Below, in pieces: positions 1-9,024 of a stretch of 64,000 nt of DNA (within the stretch, counting starts at the first letter, position 1; each line of letters opens with the position of its first letter). The DNA lies in NCBI RefSeq assembly GCF_936928535.1, contig NZ_CAKZHY010000095.1, forward strand, positions 1-64,000, given 5' to 3'. The notes under the pieces were generated by a model. The model saw only the letters and a list, made by a program, of their open reading frames with translations. It was not told the DNA's origin and made no database searches. This DNA comes from an uncultured Bradyrhizobium sp. Its GTDB lineage: Bacteria; Pseudomonadota; Alphaproteobacteria; Rhizobiales; Xanthobacteraceae. Made by a program: the position numbers and the translations under genes.

Positions 1-61
1 GCAACCGAGGAATCCGCCAACACTCAATCAGTTCCAGCGCAGGTTTCTTGGAATCAATCGT

Positions 62-2038
62 CTAGGTGCGGACGTAATCGCCGGGAGCATCGGGCAGGCC
101 ATCGAGGTCGCCATATCCGGTCCGCGGCGGATCACAGAGCGCGCCGGATCTCGCGACGAGCCAGCGGGTCCACTCCGGCCACCACGATCCCTCGACTTGG
201 GGCGCCAGCTTCAGCCATTCATCCGGGCCGACATAGGGCGCGTCTGCAACCTTGGTCATCACCTGATAGCTGTGCCCGGGCTCGTCGGGCGGCGCGACGA
301 CGCCAGCGTTGTGGCCGCCACTGGTCAACAGGAAGGTCAGGTCAGCATCGACCTGGTAATGGAGCTTGTGCACGGATCGCCACGGCGCCACATGATCGGT
401 GATCGTGCCGACCGCGAACATCGGCGCATGAATGTCGGAAAGCGAGATGTTCCTGCCGTCCACGACGTAACGTCCTTCGGCGAGATCATTGTCAAGGAAC
501 AGCTTACGCAGATATTCCGAATGCATGCGATAGGGCAATCGCGTTGCATCCGCGTTCCAGGCCATCAGATCGCTCGGCGGCACCGCGTCGCCCATCAGGT
601 AGTCGTGCAGCAGCCGCGACCAGATCAGATCGTTCGAACGCAGCAGCGCGAACGCGCCGGCCATCTGTGCCGTATCCAGATAGCCTCGCTGCGACATCAT
701 GTCTTCAAGAAAGGCGACCTGGCTCTCGTTGATGAAAAGCGTCAGCTCGCCAGCCTCGGTAAAGTCGGTCTGTGCGGCCAGAAGCGTGATGGTGCCGAGC
801 CGATCATCGCCATCGCGTGCCATCGCAGCAGCGGCGATCGACAGCAGAGTTCCGCCAAGGCAATAGCCGAGCGCATGGACTTTCTGTCCGGGCAGGATTC
901 GGCCAATCGCATCCAGCGCGGCCATCACCCCCTGCCTGCGATAGTCGTCAAACGCAACATCCCGATCCCTGGCGTCCGGATTGCGCCAGGAAATCGCGAA
1001 CACAGTAAAGCCCTGATCGGTGAGAAATTTAACCAGCGAGTTCTGCGGCGAAAGATCGAGGATATAGTATTTCATGATCCAGGCCGGCACGATCAGGATC
1101 GGTTCGGGCCGCACTTTTGCTGTTGTCGGATAATACTGGATCAGTTCGATCAGCGCGTTGCGGTAGACGACCTTTCCGGGCGAGGCCGCAACCGTCTGGC
1201 CGACGACAAACTGGTCATTCCCGGCCGGCTTTGCGGCCAACAGCATCCGCATAAGATCGCCGTACCAGTTCTGACAGCCAAAGACAAAATTCTCTCCGCC
1301 GCTTTGAAACGCCTTCTCCAGCACTTCCGGGTTTGTTGCTGCGAAATTCGACGGTGCAAGCGTGTCCAGTATCTGACGCATCGAGAATTCGACGATGGCT
1401 TCATTCGCATGCGAGACCCCTCGCACGCCCGTCGTGGCGTCGTGCCACCAGCGCTCTCCGAGCAGAAACGCCTGCGCAAGAAGATTGAAGGCCGGCGCCT
1501 CCCATTGCGGCTCCTTGAAACGGCGGTCCCGTTTCCCCGGCCGGATCACAGACCAGGGCTCCATCCCCGCTGATGTCGCGTATGTAGCCGCTTGCAGCAA
1601 CCGGCTGCTATCACGAATGACGTTCGTGGCGATCTCCAGCCGTCGCTGCGGTGCCGCCGCCAGATGGGAACTCCAGTCGAGCCACGCGAGCGTCAAGGCG
1701 ATCGGCGAAATTCCGCCCGTGTACCGCGCCAGTATCGCATGGAATATGCGGTCCATCGAATAGCGCTCAGACACCGGCTCGGCGGTTTGCGTCTCGGCGA
1801 GAGGGGCGCTGTTCGTCGCATCCAAGGCGGCTTCAACAGCGGGTTCGACGAATGACGTCGGCAACACCGGCTCGCCGGTCCGAGGAAGGATCTGTACGAC
1901 GCTCATGGCCAGGGATTCTCGTGCGCTTCTGCTCACGGGCAGGATATGGCTTTCTGCGCCGGAAACGTTGAGCTGCATCAATTGCCGAGGTTGATCACAA
2001 CAGCTCAACCGGGACGCACCGATCTCGTCGTTTGACAT
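62..2038 (-). CDS. phaC: Poly(3-hydroxyalkanoate) polymerase (PHA synthase)
   Basis: Polymerises (R)-3-hydroxyacyl-CoA into polyhydroxyalkanoate storage granules in the cytoplasm. The 658-residue product has the PhaC alpha/beta-hydrolase fold: the nucleophile elbow reads GYCLGG (cysteine in place of a lipase serine), the acid lies in TDHVAPW and the histidine in SGGHNAGV near the C-terminus, completing the Cys-Asp-His triad. The length and the PhaC_N-like N-terminal half suggest a class I type enzyme, though it is longer than the usual 560-600 residues. The first ATG has no clear Shine-Dalgarno; in-frame ATGs at about 1978 and 1906 are alternative starts that would give a more typical length. 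It is divergent from the CBS-BON gene. A phasin gene lies far away at 53.8-54.1 kb. Confidence 0.93.
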   Translation of the reverse strand: MSNDEIGASRLSCCDQPRQLMQLNVSGAESHILPVSRSARESLAMSVVQILPRTGEPVLPTSFVEPAVEAALDATNSAPLAETQTAEPVSERYSMDRIFHAILARYTGGISPIALTLAWLDWSSHLAAAPQRRLEIATNVIRDSSRLLQAATYATSAGMEPWSVIRPGKRDRRFKEPQWEAPAFNLLAQAFLLGERWWHDATTGVRGVSHANEAIVEFSMRQILDTLAPSNFAATNPEVLEKAFQSGGENFVFGCQNWYGDLMRMLLAAKPAGNDQFVVGQTVAASPGKVVYRNALIELIQYYPTTAKVRPEPILIVPAWIMKYYILDLSPQNSLVKFLTDQGFTVFAISWRNPDARDRDVAFDDYRRQGVMAALDAIGRILPGQKVHALGYCLGGTLLSIAAAAMARDGDDRLGTITLLAAQTDFTEAGELTLFINESQVAFLEDMMSQRGYLDTAQMAGAFALLRSNDLIWSRLLHDYLMGDAVPPSDLMAWNADATRLPYRMHSEYLRKLFLDNDLAEGRYVVDGRNISLSDIHAPMFAVGTITDHVAPWRSVHKLHYQVDADLTFLLTSGGHNAGVVAPPDEPGHSYQVMTKVADAPYVGPDEWLKLAPQVEGSWWPEWTRWLVARSGALCDPPRTGYGDLDGLPDAPGDYVRT

Positions 2039-2110
2039 GGGTCAAACCATACCGCCGGGCGCGATCTAGATTTCAAGCTGTCAAAATTTGAAAAGCCAGC
2101 GGAGCACACC

Positions 2111-2839
2111 ATGCGCGCCCACCAGATCATGACCCGATCGGTTATCTCGGTCACGCCCGACACCAGCATCGTCGAAGCAGCCAACATCATGTTGAAGCGC
2201 CATGTCAGCGGACTTACCGTCGTCGAGGACGGCGGCAAGCTGGTCGGCGTGGTCTCGGAAGGCGACTTCATCCGGCGCAGCGAGATCGGCACTGGGCGCA
2301 AGCGCGGGCGCTGGCTGCGGTTCATCCTCGGGCCCGGCAAGTCGGCCGGCGACTTCGTCCACGAACACGGCCGCAAGGTTTCCGAGGTGATGACCGCATC
2401 GCCCATAACCATTACCGAGGATACCGCGCTCGCCGAGATCGTTGACCTGATGGAACGCAACAACGTCAAGCGCCTGCCGGTGGTTCGCGGCGACAAGGTC
2501 GTCGGAATCGTGTCGCGCGCCAACCTGCTCCAGGCCGTGGCCGGCCTCGCTCGCGAGGTGCCGGATCCGACCGCGGACGACGATCACATCCGCGGCCGCA
2601 TCATCGACGCCATGGAGAAGAACGATTGGTGCCCGTTCGGGCTAAACGTCATCGTGCGCGATGGTATCGTTCACCTAAGTGGTGTCATTACCGAGGAGCG
2701 GGCACGACAGGCGGCGGTCGTCGCCGCGGAGAACGTCGAAGGCGTCAAAAAGGTGCACGACCATCTTTGCTGGGTCGACACCATGTCGGGCGTCTATCTG
2801 AACTCGCCCGAGGATGACGATCTCGCCAAAGCGAGCTGA
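2111..2839 (+). CDS. CBS-pair and BON domain protein
   Basis: A 242-residue protein with two CBS motifs (about residues 5-60 and 95-150) and a C-terminal BON domain (about 165-225). CBS pairs usually bind adenosyl ligands and act as energy or redox sensors; BON domains are associated with lipid or membrane interaction. The first motif starts immediately at MRAHQIMTRSVISVTPD, and the second at VSEVMTASPITITEDT. The start is supported by GGAG about 8 bases upstream. It is transcribed divergently from phaC with only 72 bp between the genes. The molecular target cannot be told from sequence. Confidence 0.9.
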   Translation: MRAHQIMTRSVISVTPDTSIVEAANIMLKRHVSGLTVVEDGGKLVGVVSEGDFIRRSEIGTGRKRGRWLRFILGPGKSAGDFVHEHGRKVSEVMTASPITITEDTALAEIVDLMERNNVKRLPVVRGDKVVGIVSRANLLQAVAGLAREVPDPTADDDHIRGRIIDAMEKNDWCPFGLNVIVRDGIVHLSGVITEERARQAAVVAAENVEGVKKVHDHLCWVDTMSGVYLNSPEDDDLAKAS

Positions 2840-2866
2840 AATAGCGAGCTCCGCGCGGAAGGCGAC

Positions 2867-3331
2867 TCAGCGAGGAATGATCGCGGTAGCCTCGATCTCG
2901 ACGCGCGCCGCCTTCTCGACCAGACGCACGACCTGAACCAGGGCCATCGCGGGATAGTGCGTGCCGAGGGCAGCACGGTAGATCTTGCCGAGCTCCTTCA
3001 GGTTTGTGAGGTATTCCTCCATATCGACCACGTACCAGGTCAGACGCACCAGATGCTCGGGCTGCGCGCCGGCCTCGGCCAGGATCTCGGCGATGTTGCT
3101 CAGGGTCTGCCGCACCTGCGCGATAAAGCCGTCCGCGAGACGCTCCTGGGCGTCCCAGCCGATCACGCCCCCCGTGACAACAATGCGCCCCTCGGCGGCC
3201 ATACCGTTGGCATAGCCCTTCGGCATCGGCCAGCCGGAGGGCTGAAGCACCTTTGCCTTGGGGCTGCTGTCAGCCTCGGCGCCGCTCGGTAGCACCGCAA
3301 GCTGGGGGCCTTTCGATGTTGTCGCGGACAA
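2867..3331 (-). CDS. RidA/YjgF family enamine-imine deaminase
   Basis: A 154-residue RidA-fold protein; the C-terminal RVEIEAT segment matches the family signature. RidA proteins hydrolyse enamine or imine intermediates and release ammonia. The start is TTG at 3331, preceded by GAGGA, and the gene begins 15 bp after the stop of the CoA ligase, so the two are likely translated from one transcript. This context suggests that it removes the amino group from an amino-cyclohexenone-like CoA intermediate rather than serving only as housekeeping RidA. That role is inference. The N-terminal 25 residues are an extension relative to the usual ~130-residue proteins. Confidence 0.88.
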   Translation of the reverse strand: MSATTSKGPQLAVLPSGAEADSSPKAKVLQPSGWPMPKGYANGMAAEGRIVVTGGVIGWDAQERLADGFIAQVRQTLSNIAEILAEAGAQPEHLVRLTWYVVDMEEYLTNLKELGKIYRAALGTHYPAMALVQVVRLVEKAARVEIEATAIIPR

Positions 3332-3346
3332 TGCTAGATCCTCATC

Positions 3347-5038
3347 TCATTCCGCCGCGACGCCTGAGGACGTCGCAGCCGCCTGCGCCAGTTGCCGCAA
3401 GGCGAAACGCTTCAATTTGCCGGTCTCGGTCTTCGGCAGTTGCGTCACAAACTCAATCGCGCGCGGATATTTGTACGGCGCGATTTCGCGTTTGACATGC
3501 TCCTGCAACTCGGCCGCGAGCTTTGCATCCGGCATCACGCCGGGTGCGGCTATGACATAGGCCTTCACGATCATCCCACGCGCCTCGTCCGGCGCGCCGA
3601 CAACACCGCACTCGGCAACCGCAGGATGGGTGAGCAAGGCCGCTTCCACATCGGTACCCGCGATATTATAGCCGGATGACACGATCATGTCGTCCGAGCG
3701 GGACTGGTACCAGAAGTAACCGTCGCTATCCATTAGATAGGTGTCGCCGGTAATGTTCCAGCCGTTCTGAACGTATTTCCTCTGCCGTTCGTCGGCGAGA
3801 TAACGGCAGCCGGTCGGCCCGCGCACAGCGAGCTTCCCCATTGTGCCTGGCGGCAAATCCTTGCCGTCATCATCGACGATCTTCGCCTCGTAACCCGGAA
3901 CGGGCTTGCCGGTCGCGCCGGGACGAATCTCGTCCTCGGTCGCACTGATGAAGATGTGCAGCAGCTCGGTCGAGCCGATGCCGTCCATCAGCTTGATGCC
4001 CGTCGCCTTCAGCCAGGCATCGAATGTCGGCTTGGGCAGCGTCTCGCCGGCGGAGACGCACTTTCGCAGGGAGGAAATGTCGCGGCCTTGAAGCTTGCCG
4101 ATCATGGCGCGGTAAGCTGTCGGTGCCGTGAAGCAGACCGTGGTCTTGTATTGCTCGATCGCCGAGAGAATGTCATCGGGCGTCGTCTTCTCCAGCACGA
4201 CGAAGGAAGCACCGATGTGCATCGGAAACAGCACGCCGCCGAAGCCGAAAGTAAAGGCCAGCGGCGCCGATCCAATGAAACGGTCCTTTTGCTCGGCTCG
4301 CAGGATGTTGCGTGCGTAACCATCGCACACCGCCAGCATGTCCCGGTGGAAATGCATCGTGCCCTTGGGATCCCCGGTCGTGCCCGACGTAAAGGCGATC
4401 AGACAGATATCGTCGGCGGCGGTATCGACGGCCGTAAACTCGGTGCTTGCATCCGCGATCAGCGTATCGAGCGAGTCTGCCGCGCCGTTGCCCCAATACA
4501 CCGCATGCTTGAGGCCGGGCGCCGCCAGCTTCGCCTTCTCCATCTCGTCGGAGAGTTTTCCGTCGCAGAGCGCGAGCGTGATCTCGGCCTTCTGGATCGG
4601 ATAGGACAACTCCTTGGCGCGCAGCAGCGGCATGGTCGCCACGCAGATGCCACCTGCCTTGATGACTGCGAGATAGGTCGCAACCATCATCGGGCTGTTG
4701 GCGGAGCGCAACAGCACGCGGCCGCCGGTGACGAGACCGAGCTTGCCAACCAGCACATTGGCGATGCGATTCACCAGCGCCTGCAATTCGCGATAGGTAA
4801 AGCTGACGGCGGGACTGATGACGCAAGGCGCGTCGCCGTGCCCTTGCTCGACCCAGCGGTCGAGGAAATAGCTGACGCAATTCAATCGCGCCGGATAGCG
4901 CAGTTCCGGCCGCGTGAAGATAAACTCCGGCCAGAGGTCAGGCGGCGGCAGATGCTGCCGCGCGAACGTATCGACATGGGCGGTCGCGACGTCGCCGTCA
5001 TGCGAGCCCGAGACTTGAACCTTGGCAGCGTTGGCCAT
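3347..5038 (-). CDS. Benzoate/2-aminobenzoate-type CoA ligase
   Basis: ANL-superfamily enzyme of 563 residues that activates an aromatic carboxylate with ATP and CoA. The adenylation P-loop reads AFTSGTTGDPKG and the catalytic lysine lies in the C-terminal ETGKLKR. Overall it resembles the benzoate-CoA/2-aminobenzoate-CoA ligase branch (WPEFIFTRPELRYP near the N-terminus). The ATG at 5038 is chosen because AAAGGAG lies just upstream; the longer frame reaching 5080 lacks such support. RidA follows in the same direction and a divergently placed MarR gene lies upstream. One copy of the cluster operator motif sits 53 bp upstream. Anthranilate is an attractive substrate given RidA, but not proven. 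Confidence 0.88.
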   Translation of the reverse strand: MANAAKVQVSGSHDGDVATAHVDTFARQHLPPPDLWPEFIFTRPELRYPARLNCVSYFLDRWVEQGHGDAPCVISPAVSFTYRELQALVNRIANVLVGKLGLVTGGRVLLRSANSPMMVATYLAVIKAGGICVATMPLLRAKELSYPIQKAEITLALCDGKLSDEMEKAKLAAPGLKHAVYWGNGAADSLDTLIADASTEFTAVDTAADDICLIAFTSGTTGDPKGTMHFHRDMLAVCDGYARNILRAEQKDRFIGSAPLAFTFGFGGVLFPMHIGASFVVLEKTTPDDILSAIEQYKTTVCFTAPTAYRAMIGKLQGRDISSLRKCVSAGETLPKPTFDAWLKATGIKLMDGIGSTELLHIFISATEDEIRPGATGKPVPGYEAKIVDDDGKDLPPGTMGKLAVRGPTGCRYLADERQRKYVQNGWNITGDTYLMDSDGYFWYQSRSDDMIVSSGYNIAGTDVEAALLTHPAVAECGVVGAPDEARGMIVKAYVIAAPGVMPDAKLAAELQEHVKREIAPYKYPRAIEFVTQLPKTETGKLKRFALRQLAQAAATSSGVAAE

Positions 5039-5090
5039 CGCACGCTCCTTTGCGCATGGAAAGCACCCGGCAGCACTCACTGGAAAAACA

Positions 5091-5108
5091 TTTTAGGCTT
5101 AAAACAAT
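5091..5108. promoter_or_regulatory. Putative MarR operator, copy 1
   Basis: TTTTAGGCTTAAAACAAT, an imperfect palindrome with TTTTA/TAAAA arms, 53 bp upstream of the CoA ligase start. It matches four other copies in the promoter regions of the same cluster. Confidence 0.6.
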
Positions 5109-5187
5109 TTTGCGCAATAGCGGATTTTGGGCATCCCATGGATTTTCGTGCGGCAAAGTGGGATTGGCGGGCGCCTCGGCCCGTAGA

Positions 5188-5706
5188 CTAGGGCTTGCGA
5201 CGAGCGGCAGATTTCTGCGCCGATGCCTTGGTCTTGGCCAGTAGCCGCATCAGCTCACGCACATCCTTGGGCGTCAGATCGGCAAAGAGATCGGCGATCC
5301 ACGTCTCGTGTTCCGCAGCCATTCTGCGAAATTCAGCACGACCAAGCTTTGTGAGGCGGATAACCTGGACGCGGCGGTCGGTCTCCGAGGTGCGGCGGTC
5401 GAGATGGCCGGATTCCACGAGGCGTTCGACGAGGCCGGTGACGTTGCCGTTGGACACCATCATGCGCTTTGAGACATCCGACAGCGTCATGCCGTCGGGC
5501 GCCTTGTCGAGCTGCGCCATCAGATCGAAGCGCGGCAGCGTGACGTCGAAGCGCTGCCGCAGCCGACCGCGGACCTCACCCTCGATCAGGGTCGTGCAGG
5601 TGAGCAAACGTAACCACAGCCGGAGCTCTTCGGCGTGGTCCTCCGGAGTTTCGACGGCCTTCGTCTCGGAATCGAGCATTTCGATGCAGTCACTCACGGC
5701 CGGCAT
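5188..5706 (-). CDS. MarR family transcriptional regulator
   Basis: A 172-residue winged-helix protein. The recognition helix region reads MTLSDVSKRMMVSNGNVTGL and the wing contains DRRTSETDRRVQVIRLT, both typical of MarR. Family members are dimeric repressors released by aromatic acids or their CoA thioesters. The gene lies between the CoA ligase and the divergently transcribed binding-protein gene, and the repeated operator-like motif occurs 26 bp upstream of its own start, so autoregulation and local control of cluster A are likely. The basic C-terminal tail is rich in lysine and arginine. A downstream in-frame ATG (MLDSETK, about 5679) is an alternative start. Confidence 0.92.
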   Translation of the reverse strand: MPAVSDCIEMLDSETKAVETPEDHAEELRLWLRLLTCTTLIEGEVRGRLRQRFDVTLPRFDLMAQLDKAPDGMTLSDVSKRMMVSNGNVTGLVERLVESGHLDRRTSETDRRVQVIRLTKLGRAEFRRMAAEHETWIADLFADLTPKDVRELMRLLAKTKASAQKSAARRKP

Positions 5707-5731
5707 TGGCGCCGGCCCGGATCCCCCAACG

Positions 5732-5749
5732 TTTTGAGCTTCAAATAAA
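5732..5749. promoter_or_regulatory. Putative MarR operator, copy 2
   Basis: TTTTGAGCTTCAAATAAA contains the perfect inverted repeat TTTGA-N3-TCAAA. It lies 26 bp upstream of marR, in the divergent intergenic region. Confidence 0.6.
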
Positions 5750-5800
5750 TCGGCGCCGGCCGCAAGCCCAAAGCTGCAACAATCGACCGCATACGAATTT

Positions 5801-5818
5801 CTTTAGGCTTCAAATAAT
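5801..5818. promoter_or_regulatory. Putative MarR operator, copy 3
   Basis: CTTTAGGCTTCAAATAAT, second copy in the 253-bp marR/binding-protein intergenic region. Both copies in this region are followed closely by a GGCGC stretch, so the similarity extends slightly beyond the core. Confidence 0.58.
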
Positions 5819-5959
5819 TGGCGCGCCGTTTGCATGCGTCGCTGCCCGCACGATGACGGCGGCCGTGAGCTTGGCTTGCCGCGAACGCCGTCATCGGCAT
5901 AAGCTTGTCTCGGAGTACGCGGCTTGCAATGCAGGCGCAATCGTTAGGGGGGATCAATC

Positions 5960-7135
5960 ATGAAGACGCAACTGACCTTGGCAGCAACCGCACTTCTTCT
6001 CGGCACCGCGATGAGCCCTGCCCTCGCGCAGGAGAAGATCAAGCTGGGCGTGATCGTGACCCTCTCCGGACCCGCTGCCGCGCTTGGTCAGCAGGTTCGC
6101 GATGGCTTCGCGCTCGCTGTGAAGGATCTCGGCAGCAAGATGGGAGGCCGGGATGTCGAGGTGGTCGTGGTCGACGACGAGCTCAAGCCGGATGCGGCTG
6201 TGACCAAGGTCAAGGGTCTGCTTGAGCGCGACAAGGTCGACTTCGTGGTCGGACCGATCTTCTCCAACATCCTTCAGGCGATCCACAAGCCGGTCACGGA
6301 ATCCAAGGTATTCCTGATCAGCCCCAATGCGGGTCCTTCGACTTTCGCCGGCAAGGACTGCAACCAGTTCTTTTATGTGACGTCCTACCAGAACGACCAG
6401 GTCCACGAGATCCTCGGCAAGGTCGCGCAGGATCGTGGCTACAAGCGCATGTATCTGATGGTGCCGAACTATCAAGCCGGCAAGGACTCCGTCGCCGGCT
6501 TCAAGCTCGACTACAAGGGCGAGATCGTCGAAGAATCCTATTTGCCGCTCAACACGCTGGACTTCCAGCCGGAGCTGTCCAAAATTGCTTCGCAGAAGCC
6601 TGATGCTGTCTTCACGTTCATGCCTGGCGGCCTCGGCGTCAACCTGGTCAAGCAGTACAAGCAGGCGGGTCTTGCCGACAGCATTCCGGTGCTTTCGGCC
6701 TTCACGGTGGACGAATCGACCCTACCGGCACAGCAGGACGCGGCTGTTGGAATGTTTGGCGGCGCCAACTGGGCGCCTAATCTCGACAATGCCCCGAACA
6801 AGAAGTTCGTCGCTGCCTATGAGGCCGCCTATAACAGCGTGCCCGGCACCTATGCCATGCAGGGTTATGACGCTGCGATGCTGATCGACAGCGCAGTCAA
6901 GGGTGTGAAGGGCGACCTCTCCGACAAGGAGGCTGTTGGGGCAGCCCTGAAGAAGGCGGATTTCACGTCGCTGCGGGGATCGTTCAAATTCAACACCAAC
7001 GGTTATCCGATCCAGGACTTTTATCTGACCAAGGTCGCCAAGCGTCCGGACGGCAAATTCCAGACCGAAATCGTTCAGAAGGTCTTCGAGAATTACGGCG
7101 ACCGTTACGCCAAGGACTGCAAGGCCGCCAACTAA
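5960..7135 (+). CDS. Branched-chain amino acid/aromatic ABC transporter substrate-binding protein
   Basis: A 391-residue periplasmic binding protein of the HAAT (LivJ-like) type. A cleavable signal peptide is visible (MKTQLTLAATALLLGTAMSP, with cleavage expected after ALA), followed by IKLGVIVTLSGPAA, the usual first strand and ligand loop. Relatives in Rhodopseudomonas and Bradyrhizobium bind aromatic acids. No LIV-type permease or ATPase is encoded in the window, so it must use components from elsewhere. A GGGGGG stretch precedes the ATG. It is divergent from marR with two operator-like motifs between them, which ties it to cluster A. Confidence 0.9.
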   Translation: MKTQLTLAATALLLGTAMSPALAQEKIKLGVIVTLSGPAAALGQQVRDGFALAVKDLGSKMGGRDVEVVVVDDELKPDAAVTKVKGLLERDKVDFVVGPIFSNILQAIHKPVTESKVFLISPNAGPSTFAGKDCNQFFYVTSYQNDQVHEILGKVAQDRGYKRMYLMVPNYQAGKDSVAGFKLDYKGEIVEESYLPLNTLDFQPELSKIASQKPDAVFTFMPGGLGVNLVKQYKQAGLADSIPVLSAFTVDESTLPAQQDAAVGMFGGANWAPNLDNAPNKKFVAAYEAAYNSVPGTYAMQGYDAAMLIDSAVKGVKGDLSDKEAVGAALKKADFTSLRGSFKFNTNGYPIQDFYLTKVAKRPDGKFQTEIVQKVFENYGDRYAKDCKAAN

Positions 7136-7165
7136 GACCGCGCGTCGCGCTAAGGGAGGAATACC

Positions 7166-7624
7166 ATGAAGAGCGAAATCACCGGCATCACGCGGGCCAA
7201 CGAGGGTATCCAAGGCATTTCCTGGAACATCCTGGGCCAGACCTATGTCCCGAAGAGCTGTAGCGAGAACAGCTTCTCCTGGCATGCGACGCTGCCGCCC
7301 GGCACATTCGTGCCGCCGCACATTCATCCCGACCAGGACGAATATCTCTACATGCTGGAGGGCAAACTCGACTTCGTGCTCGGCAATTCAGAGGCGCAAG
7401 CAGCGCCCGGCGATCTGATCCGACTTGGCATGGGCGTGCCGCACGGCATCTTCAACAAGTCGGAGCAAACAGCAAAAGTACTGTTCTGGGTGTCGCCGAC
7501 CAAAAAACTGTTCGACCTGTTCTGGGGCCTTCACAACATGAAGGAACAAAAGCCAGAGGACGTCGTGGCGATGGCCGCCGAGTTCAACATCCACTTCCTG
7601 CCGCCGCCTCCCGGCGCCGGCTAG
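7166..7624 (+). CDS. Cupin domain protein
   Basis: A 152-residue single-domain cupin. Metal-ligand candidates are in PPHIHPDQDEYLYMLEG (H-x-H...E) and a later histidine in GVPHGIFN. Such proteins may be small dioxygenases, decarboxylases or isomerases; the reaction here cannot be assigned. It starts 30 bp after the binding-protein gene with a strong AAGGGAGGA site, so the two form an operon. It converges with the FAD monooxygenase, leaving only 9 bp between the stops. Confidence 0.88.
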   Translation: MKSEITGITRANEGIQGISWNILGQTYVPKSCSENSFSWHATLPPGTFVPPHIHPDQDEYLYMLEGKLDFVLGNSEAQAAPGDLIRLGMGVPHGIFNKSEQTAKVLFWVSPTKKLFDLFWGLHNMKEQKPEDVVAMAAEFNIHFLPPPPGAG

Positions 7625-7633
7625 CGACCTTTC

Positions 7634-8884
7634 TTAAGCGCGCACCGCCGCGAGTCCTGGCACCGCGGCGAAGCCAGCTTTGGTCGCGTAGCCGCGCACG
7701 ATGGCTTCGCGCTGGGAATAGCTCAAGACGTTGTCGACATTGTCGAAGCCGTCGGGCGCGAGCTGCTCGACGGCGTCGATGACGCCTTCGGGGCCACCGC
7801 GCCGGTTGGATCGGACGATATCAGCGGTCATCGGCAGGCGCTTCTTCTCGTATTCCATCAAAGCCTGACGCGGATGCTCGGCACGCACCAACGCGTCGGC
7901 GAGACAGCGCGCATCAAGGATTGCCTGCGAGGCGCCGTTCGAGCCAACCGGATACATGGGATGCGCGGCATCACCCAACAGCGTGACGCGGCCCGACGAC
8001 CAATAGGGCAACGGATCGCGGTCGCACGTCGGATATTCATAGAACTCCGGCGTGGCCGAAATCAGGCTCTTTACGTCGATGTAGGGTACCGAGAAGCGCG
8101 CGACGTGCGGCATCAGCTCCTCACGTCGGCCCGGCCGCGACCAGTCTTCCTTGCGCGGAGGCGGCGCATTGCCCTCGCCAACTTTCACCAGCACCGCCCA
8201 ATTGGTCAGACGGCTCGCCGGGCTCGATCCCTCGGCGATGGGATAGACGACCACTTTGGCATTGAGGCCACCGGCCACGATCATCGATTTGCCAGTGAGG
8301 AACAGCGGCCAATCGCGCGCACCGCGCCACAGCATCAGGCCGTTCCAGCACGGCGGACCCTCGTTCGGGAATAGCGCCTCGCGAACGCGCGAATGGATGC
8401 CGTCGGCGCCGATCAGGATATCGCCCCGCGCGGTGTGGATGTGCGCACCTGCACGATCGAAGAAATAAGCGGTGACGCCACCCTCGTCCTGCGTGAATGC
8501 GCCGAGCCGGCAACCAGTATGGATTGAATCCGTCCCGAGCCGCTCTTCGACGGCGCGGTGGATGACGCCCTGGAGGCGGCCACGGTGGATCGAGAACTGC
8601 GGCACGTCGTGGCCAGCATCGACGCCGCGGGCTTCGCGCCAGACCTCCTGACCATGGCGGTTGAGGTAGTAGAGCTGATCGGTACGGATTGCGACGTCGT
8701 CGAGCTTCTGCAGCAGGCCAAGGCCGGCAAGCTCTCGCATGGCATGCGGCAGCGTGTTGATGCCGACGCCTAGCTCGCGGATCGTATCGGATTGCTCGAA
8801 AATCTCACATCCAATGCCGCGGGCCCGCAGCATCAAAGCTGTGGTGAGACCACCGATACCGCCACCGACGACAATCGCCTTCAT
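7634..8884 (-). CDS. FAD-dependent aromatic monooxygenase, PhzS-like
   Basis: A class A flavoprotein monooxygenase of 416 residues. The Rossmann fingerprint GGGIGGL is at residues 7-13, and the second FAD motif is GDAAHPMYPVGSNGASQAI. From recalled sequence it resembles PhzS (5-methylphenazine-1-carboxylate 1-monooxygenase), including GVGINTLPHA, and SIHRGRLQ. The ATG at 8884 begins directly at the Rossmann strand and has a GA-rich site upstream; the frame could extend to 8941. In cluster A it is the obvious ring hydroxylase. It lacks the old-yellow-enzyme-like reductase half of 2-aminobenzoyl-CoA monooxygenase/reductase, so the pathway is not simply the Azoarcus one. Confidence 0.88.
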   Translation of the reverse strand: MKAIVVGGGIGGLTTALMLRARGIGCEIFEQSDTIRELGVGINTLPHAMRELAGLGLLQKLDDVAIRTDQLYYLNRHGQEVWREARGVDAGHDVPQFSIHRGRLQGVIHRAVEERLGTDSIHTGCRLGAFTQDEGGVTAYFFDRAGAHIHTARGDILIGADGIHSRVREALFPNEGPPCWNGLMLWRGARDWPLFLTGKSMIVAGGLNAKVVVYPIAEGSSPASRLTNWAVLVKVGEGNAPPPRKEDWSRPGRREELMPHVARFSVPYIDVKSLISATPEFYEYPTCDRDPLPYWSSGRVTLLGDAAHPMYPVGSNGASQAILDARCLADALVRAEHPRQALMEYEKKRLPMTADIVRSNRRGGPEGVIDAVEQLAPDGFDNVDNVLSYSQREAIVRGYATKAGFAAVPGLAAVRA

Positions 8885-9024
8885 CGCCCTCAACTCCACT
8901 CGATACACAGGCAACGGGGTTAGCGTCGCACGGCCGGTCACCCCGCCGCAAGCGGCTTTGTCGCGTCCGCCGCGACCTCGGCCGCCGTCTTGGGCTTAGC
9001 CTTAATTGCGGCCCAAACCGCCGC

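Noticed and set aside
197..1573. 458-codon open frame on the plus strand opposite phaC
   Set aside because: Arginine/proline-rich shadow of a GC-rich gene; phaC on the other strand has a complete catalytic triad.
2071..2096. TTTCAAGCTGTCAAAATTTGAA upstream part near phaC as another MarR operator
   Set aside because: Spacing and arms differ from the five good copies; similar only by AT-rich half-sites.
3956..5191. 411-codon open frame opposite the CoA ligase
   Set aside because: Antisense shadow; no recognisable domain and the ligase motifs are on the other strand.
8995..9011. CTTAGCCTTAATTGCGG as a sixth cluster A operator
   Set aside because: Matches the consensus only in the CTTAA part and lies between co-directional genes; too weak.
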